Assembly: GCA_011065005.1 (NCBI GenBank)
Contig: JAAKFP010000051.1
Coordinates: 1-9,915 of the forward strand
DNA length: 9,915 bases
From: Chlamydiota bacterium
GTDB taxonomy: Bacteria > Chlamydiota > Chlamydiia > Chlamydiales > Waddliaceae
Direction: 5' to 3'
This document shows positions 6,901 to 9,915 of the stretch, piece after piece (within the stretch, counting starts at the first letter, position 1; every line of letters starts with the position of its first letter). A program made the position numbers and the translations under genes. A model generated the notes under the pieces. That model was not told where the DNA came from. It saw only the letters and a list, made by a program, of their open reading frames with translations, and searched no databases.

Positions 6901-9686
6901 AAGGTGCTGAACAAAATAATCTTAAACATTTGGACCTCACAATACCCAGAGAGAAGCTCACCATCTGCACAGGCCCCTCAGGATCGGGTAAGAGCTCTCT
7001 CGCTTTCGACACCGTCTATGCTGAAGGACAACGCCGCTATATTGAATCGCTTTCCCCTTATGCTCGACAATTTGTGAAACAGATGCCAAAGCCAAAGGTC
7101 GGACATGTTGAGGGGCTCTCACCGGCCATTGCCATTGAACAGAAAGCTCATGCCGGCAACCCACGAAGCACCATCGGCACGATGACAGAAATCTACGATT
7201 ACCTCAGAATTCTTTATTCCCGAATGGGCATACCACACTGCCCCGAAACAGGAGAACGGATCCGTTCTATAAGTAAAGACCACGTCGTCGACCGCATCAT
7301 GGAATATCCTAAAGGCGAACGTATCCAAGTCCTTGCACCCATCGAAATACATAAAAACGAGAAATTTGAAGATGTGATCTCCCGTCTCCGGCGTCAAGGC
7401 TTTGTAAGAGTACGTCTGAATAACAACTTTTTCGAACTCGAAGAAGAACAGCTCATTAATGCTTTTGACAAAAAAAGAAAAAATGAATTGTTTCTAGTCG
7501 TCGACAGACTGATCATTAAACCTTCGATCCAACATCGCCTTTTTGAAGCCATTGAAAATACCGCGGAAATTGGAGAGAACAAAATTGTCATCGTCCGCGA
7601 AAAAGGTGACGTCCTATTCAATCTTTCCTTCGCGGTCGAAAGAACCGGAAAATCCTATTCAGAGATCACTCCCCACACCTTTGCGTTCAATACCGCTGAA
7701 GGGATGTGCCCAGAATGCATGGGGCTGGGGTATCAGTATGGGGCAAACCTCACACAAAAACCTGAAATTATGCAGCACTCCGCCGCAGGAATCATCCGCT
7801 ATCTATGGCAAGAAAAAGGAAACGTCGAAGCCCTGTACCACTTCGAAACATTTTTGGCGGAAGAGAAAATCGATCCCAAAACTCTACTAAATGAACTTCC
7901 AGCGAAAAAACTACAACTTCTCATGAATGGGTCTCCACCTGACAAATGGTATGACAGCGAATATGGCTACCAATTCCGTTGGGTCGGCATCGATCATGCC
8001 CTTGCAAAAGCGGGAAAAAGCGCCAACAGCGAATTACGACGACCAATTATCCCTCTCCTCCACGAACTCAAATGCTTCTCCTGTCACGGATCCCGCCTCC
8101 ATCCCCTCGCCCGCAATGTTACCATCAAAAAACTTTCCATCAGCGACCTGTGTGCTTTACCCATAGAAAAAACTCTTCCCTTCATTGAAAAACTGAAAAT
8201 CCCTAAAGAGGAAAGAAAACTCCTCGAAGAGGTCACAACACAACTCCTACATAGACTCCGATTCCTCGGAGAAGTAGGCCTCGGGTATATCTCTCTCGAC
8301 AGAAAAGCTCCTACACTCAGCGGTGGCGAAGCCCAAAGAATTCGATTAGCACGACAACTTGGCTGTGGACTTACAGGAGTATTGTACGTCCTCGACGAGC
8401 CAACCATCGGCCTACACCCTCACGATAGCGACCGCCTAAACCGCGCTCTAAAACAGCTTAAAAACCTCGGGAACACCATGCTCATGGTGGAGCACGACCC
8501 CCAGACCATTGCAACAGCAGACTATATTCTCGATTTCGGACCCCACTCAGGACACCTCGGAGGGCACATCACAGCAAAAGGCACTTTTAAGCAGATCCTC
8601 CGCAATAGCAAATCATTGACAGGGTTATATCTCTCAGGCAAAAAAACCATCTCCCTACCGGAAAAACGACGCCCCCTTATCAAAGGAAGCCTGATCATCA
8701 AAAATGCCAAAGCTCACAACCTAAAAAACCTGAACATCGACATTCCCATCAGCGCGCTAACATGCCTCACAGGAGTCTCTGGGTCAGGAAAATCTACACT
8801 TATGCAAGACGTCATCAAACCTGCATTGGAAAGAGGAATGTTTACCTCTGACAAGGTTGACCTCGACGGAAAGGCCATCGTCTCAGGGATCGACCAATTT
8901 GATAAGATGATCGTTATCGATCAAAATCCCATCGGCCACACCAGCCGCTCCAATGTATGCACCTATGTCGACGTGTTAACAAAAATAAGGGAATTTTTTG
9001 CTAGCCTGCCTGCCGCAAGAACGAAAGGATTGCTCCCTCGACACTTCAGCTACAACCACAGAAAAGGGATGTGTTCCCATTGCTGGGGCCTAGGATACAA
9101 ACGAGTAGAAATGTTTTTCCTACCTCCCATCAAAGTCGTTTGTGAGGATTGCCAGGGACTTCGCCTGAACCCTGTGAGTTTGGAGGTCACCTATCAAGGA
9201 AAAAACCTCGGACAATATTTCGACACAACAGTTGACGAAGCCCAACAGATATTCCAGAACCACCCTCGTATTAAGAAGATCCTCGACACTCTGATCTCCG
9301 TGGGGTTAGGATACCTCAAGCTCGGCCAAGAGATGGCCTCCCTATCAGGGGGAGAAGCGCAGCGAATCAAACTCAGCAGAGAATTGGCAAAACGCTCATC
9401 AGGCCGGACGCTCTACCTTCTCGACGAGCCCACCACGGGCTTGCACCACGACGACATCAAGAAACTTCTTGCCGTACTTCATAAACTCGTGGACAAAGGA
9501 AACACCATGGTTGTCATCGAACACCACCTCGACGTCATAAAAAATGCCGACTATATCATCGACCTCGGCCCCGATGCCGGAGAAAAAGGGGGAAAACTCG
9601 TTTGCGCGGGAACACCAGAAAAAGTTAGTAAGCATCCCACTTCCTGGACAGCAAAATACCTCAAACCTATTCTACGCACACCGTGA
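3981..9686 (+). CDS. uvrA: Double-length excinuclease ABC subunit A (fused tandem UvrA, four ABC ATPase modules)
   Basis: UvrA finds bulky DNA lesions and loads UvrB in nucleotide excision repair. Ordinary UvrA is about 940 residues and works as a dimer; this 1,901-residue chain is two UvrA copies fused. Half 1 covers about 1-936, half 2 about 968-1901, joined by a Lys/Arg-rich linker (about 950-964). Walker A GxSGSGKS/T lies at 33-40, 640-647, 998-1005 and 1598-1606; LSGGEAQR begins at 488, 829, 1446 and 1788; Walker B glutamates are E515, E857, E1473 and E1816; each module has an EH H-loop. The C-terminal zinc module is complete in both halves (C739, C742, C762, C765; C1698, C1701, C1721, C1724). 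The N-terminal zinc module keeps only its second Cys pair (C277/C280; C1243/C1246). A CxxC with G-x-x/R-L follows at C407/C410 and C1365/C1368. The GTG start is chosen because it gives the normal UvrA N-terminus, 32 residues before Walker A. The large fused form is known from Chlamydiae; this one is somewhat longer than those of Chlamydia, as I recall them. Confidence 0.97.
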   Translation: MNNRKIILKKVKVHNLKAIDLTLDTNELIVFTGVSGSGKSSLAFDTIYAEGQRRYVESLSTFARRQLGEMSKPDMEHASGISPTISIEQKTAGRNPRSTVGTLTEIYDYLRVLFARVGEPHCPVSGEKVTPQSRERIIKTVQNLPKGTKLIILAPHAKGKKGEFKEDFQELLRKGFMRARVDGNIVNLSQEITLEGAVAHDIDVVIDRIAVKKENFSRLAESITTALNIGNGVCSVLDAETEEETLFSMQAYSPKSGLSYTSLEPQDFSFNSPSGMCQRCNGLGTVIEFDLDKIIDPNLSISKDCCSVASSYDTVRYGNIYDNLAEIYGFSVYTTWKKLTPEAKQVFLYGTKKKWTRMRFVHPITGAVWMDHIRWRGVLHEAHQRYQEAKSERYRKKMQQLMQEQTCPDCLGEKLRAYPAACLLQKKRIAELTMMTVSECSTFFEKLKLPENETIIAEELLKEIRERLRFLIEVGLHYLTLDRTSPTLSGGEAQRVRLASQIGCGLVGITYILDEPSIGLHPRDNKRLIRTLKHLRDMGNTVIVVEHDEETIWEADKIVDFGPGAGARGGRILVNGTHSDLINNAESITARYLTGKWKIPIPKHRRKTTKEVITLKGAVHHNLKNVTVKIPLGVFIAVTGVSGSGKSSLITDTLYPALANYLHKAEHSVGKHRSISGIEQIDKVIAIDQSPIGRNPRSNPATYIKLFDEIRDLFCKLPESQARGYKPGRFSFNVKEGSCPQCEGMGMVKVDMDFMEDAWIDCSLCRTRRFDSETLSVYYKGKNIYDILEMEVAEALEHFKNIPSIKHKLETLKRVGMEYIKLGQFSTTLSGGEAQRIKLAKELVRPPTGRTIYILDEPTTGLHFHDIRNLLEVLHELADRGNTVLIIEHNMEIVKTADWIIDLGPEGGDAGGRIVATGNPEKIAKLDTPTGVAVYQELFPDTSAKIAAAHRKSKENQKRKKQRDAATIHEISVQGAEQNNLKHLDLTIPREKLTICTGPSGSGKSSLAFDTVYAEGQRRYIESLSPYARQFVKQMPKPKVGHVEGLSPAIAIEQKAHAGNPRSTIGTMTEIYDYLRILYSRMGIPHCPETGERIRSISKDHVVDRIMEYPKGERIQVLAPIEIHKNEKFEDVISRLRRQGFVRVRLNNNFFELEEEQLINAFDKKRKNELFLVVDRLIIKPSIQHRLFEAIENTAEIGENKIVIVREKGDVLFNLSFAVERTGKSYSEITPHTFAFNTAEGMCPECMGLGYQYGANLTQKPEIMQHSAAGIIRYLWQEKGNVEALYHFETFLAEEKIDPKTLLNELPAKKLQLLMNGSPPDKWYDSEYGYQFRWVGIDHALAKAGKSANSELRRPIIPLLHELKCFSCHGSRLHPLARNVTIKKLSISDLCALPIEKTLPFIEKLKIPKEERKLLEEVTTQLLHRLRFLGEVGLGYISLDRKAPTLSGGEAQRIRLARQLGCGLTGVLYVLDEPTIGLHPHDSDRLNRALKQLKNLGNTMLMVEHDPQTIATADYILDFGPHSGHLGGHITAKGTFKQILRNSKSLTGLYLSGKKTISLPEKRRPLIKGSLIIKNAKAHNLKNLNIDIPISALTCLTGVSGSGKSTLMQDVIKPALERGMFTSDKVDLDGKAIVSGIDQFDKMIVIDQNPIGHTSRSNVCTYVDVLTKIREFFASLPAARTKGLLPRHFSYNHRKGMCSHCWGLGYKRVEMFFLPPIKVVCEDCQGLRLNPVSLEVTYQGKNLGQYFDTTVDEAQQIFQNHPRIKKILDTLISVGLGYLKLGQEMASLSGGEAQRIKLSRELAKRSSGRTLYLLDEPTTGLHHDDIKKLLAVLHKLVDKGNTMVVIEHHLDVIKNADYIIDLGPDAGEKGGKLVCAGTPEKVSKHPTSWTAKYLKPILRTP

Positions 9687-9862
9687 ATGAAGAATTGGCA
9701 TCGTGCCCATGTATGTGATCGCATCCTTTTACCCATAGTTCAAGATTTTGGTTCATAACCGCTTACAATGGAGGGTCACATTCCCATACGGAGGTGCACG
9801 GTAATCTGGTTGTAAGAGATAGTGTCGAATGGGAGGGTACTCTAAGTTGTTTAATATCAAAA
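9687..9862. other. Non-coding spacer downstream of uvrA
   Basis: No convincing gene, RNA or terminator is seen. A small GGCA/TGCC hairpin (9697-9707) has no following T-run. TACAAT at 9764-9769 resembles a -10 box but lacks a well-spaced -35. GGTT/AACC with a 3-nt loop (9750-9760) is too short to interpret. Confidence 0.5.
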
Positions 9863-9915
9863 ACCCACGAAGTGGGTCTACAGATAGTAGCCCAGTGCAA
9901 GCGATAGCGCAGCTC
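9863..9915. repeat. Possible start of a dispersed palindromic repeat, cut by the window end
   Basis: A perfect 6-bp stem ACCCAC/GTGGGT with loop GAA (9863-9877) is followed directly by CTAC/GTAG with a 5-nt loop (9878-9890) and then by CCCAGTGCAAGCGATAGCGC (9891-9910). Adjacent short hairpins followed by a GTAGCCCAG...AAGCG...AGCGCA string resemble the dispersed palindromic repeats found between genes in many bacterial genomes. This resemblance is from memory and no second copy exists in the window. There is no T-run, so a simple terminator for uvrA is less likely. Confidence 0.4.

Noticed and set aside
3981..9686. ABC transporter or other ABC-family protein instead of UvrA
   Set aside because: UvrA-specific features (EGQRRYVESLS, PRSTVGT, complete zinc modules, LSGGEAQR with long insertions between Walker A and signature) occur in both halves, and there are no membrane segments.
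9687..9758. 23-codon ORF starting one base-step after the uvrA stop (TGAATGA overlap)
   Set aside because: No ribosome-binding site, very short, unremarkable composition.
9794..9907. GTG-started 37-codon ORF in the tail
   Set aside because: It runs through the hairpin repeat, no ribosome-binding site stands at correct spacing, and no recognisable protein is encoded.
1..9915. tRNA, rRNA, CRISPR array, transposase or phage genes
   Set aside because: The small non-coding areas (82-116, 3897-3980, 9687-9915) show no cloverleaf, spaced direct repeats or transposase-like reading frame.

Overview
The window holds two large, divergently transcribed genes. They share a compact 84-94 bp control region and are flanked by short non-coding or partial sequence. 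The best clue to the organism is the right-hand gene, a double-length UvrA of 1,901 residues: two complete UvrA proteins fused head to tail, giving four ABC ATPase modules in one chain. UvrA of about 1,800 residues with this architecture is characteristic of the phylum Chlamydiae. The base composition, which looks like mid-to-high 40s % GC, and the large unfamiliar neighbour suit an environmental (Parachlamydiales-like) lineage better than Chlamydia proper. The genus cannot be fixed from this sequence.

Layout. 1-81: an open frame on the + strand ending in TAA, possibly the last 26 codons of a gene cut by the window edge. 117-3890 (minus): a predicted exported protein of about 1,257 residues. 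It has a signal peptide, a small beta-rich N-terminal region that looks like four short related modules, and then a very long Glu/Gln-rich coiled coil. The C-terminal part of the coil is built from 92-residue repeats, two of which are near-identical in DNA. I do not recognise this protein as a named family. 3891-3980: the divergent promoter region, with a strong AGGAGG ribosome-binding site for the minus-strand gene and only a weak one for uvrA. 3981-9686 (+): uvrA, starting at GTG. 9687-9915: non-coding tail whose last ~50 bases contain hairpins and look like the start of a dispersed palindromic repeat cut off by the window end.

How the genes relate. UvrA is the damage-recognition ATPase of nucleotide excision repair and normally acts as a dimer, so this fused form should behave as a covalent dimer. 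All four Walker A, ABC signature, Walker B and H-loop motifs are intact. The two halves have nevertheless diverged in the UvrB-binding region, in a conserved loop of the fourth ATPase module, and in their zinc sites. Nothing in the sequence ties the coiled-coil protein to DNA repair; the two genes appear to share only their intergenic region. The most interesting under-described element is the repeat-built coiled-coil protein. The most testable one is the asymmetry between the UvrA halves.
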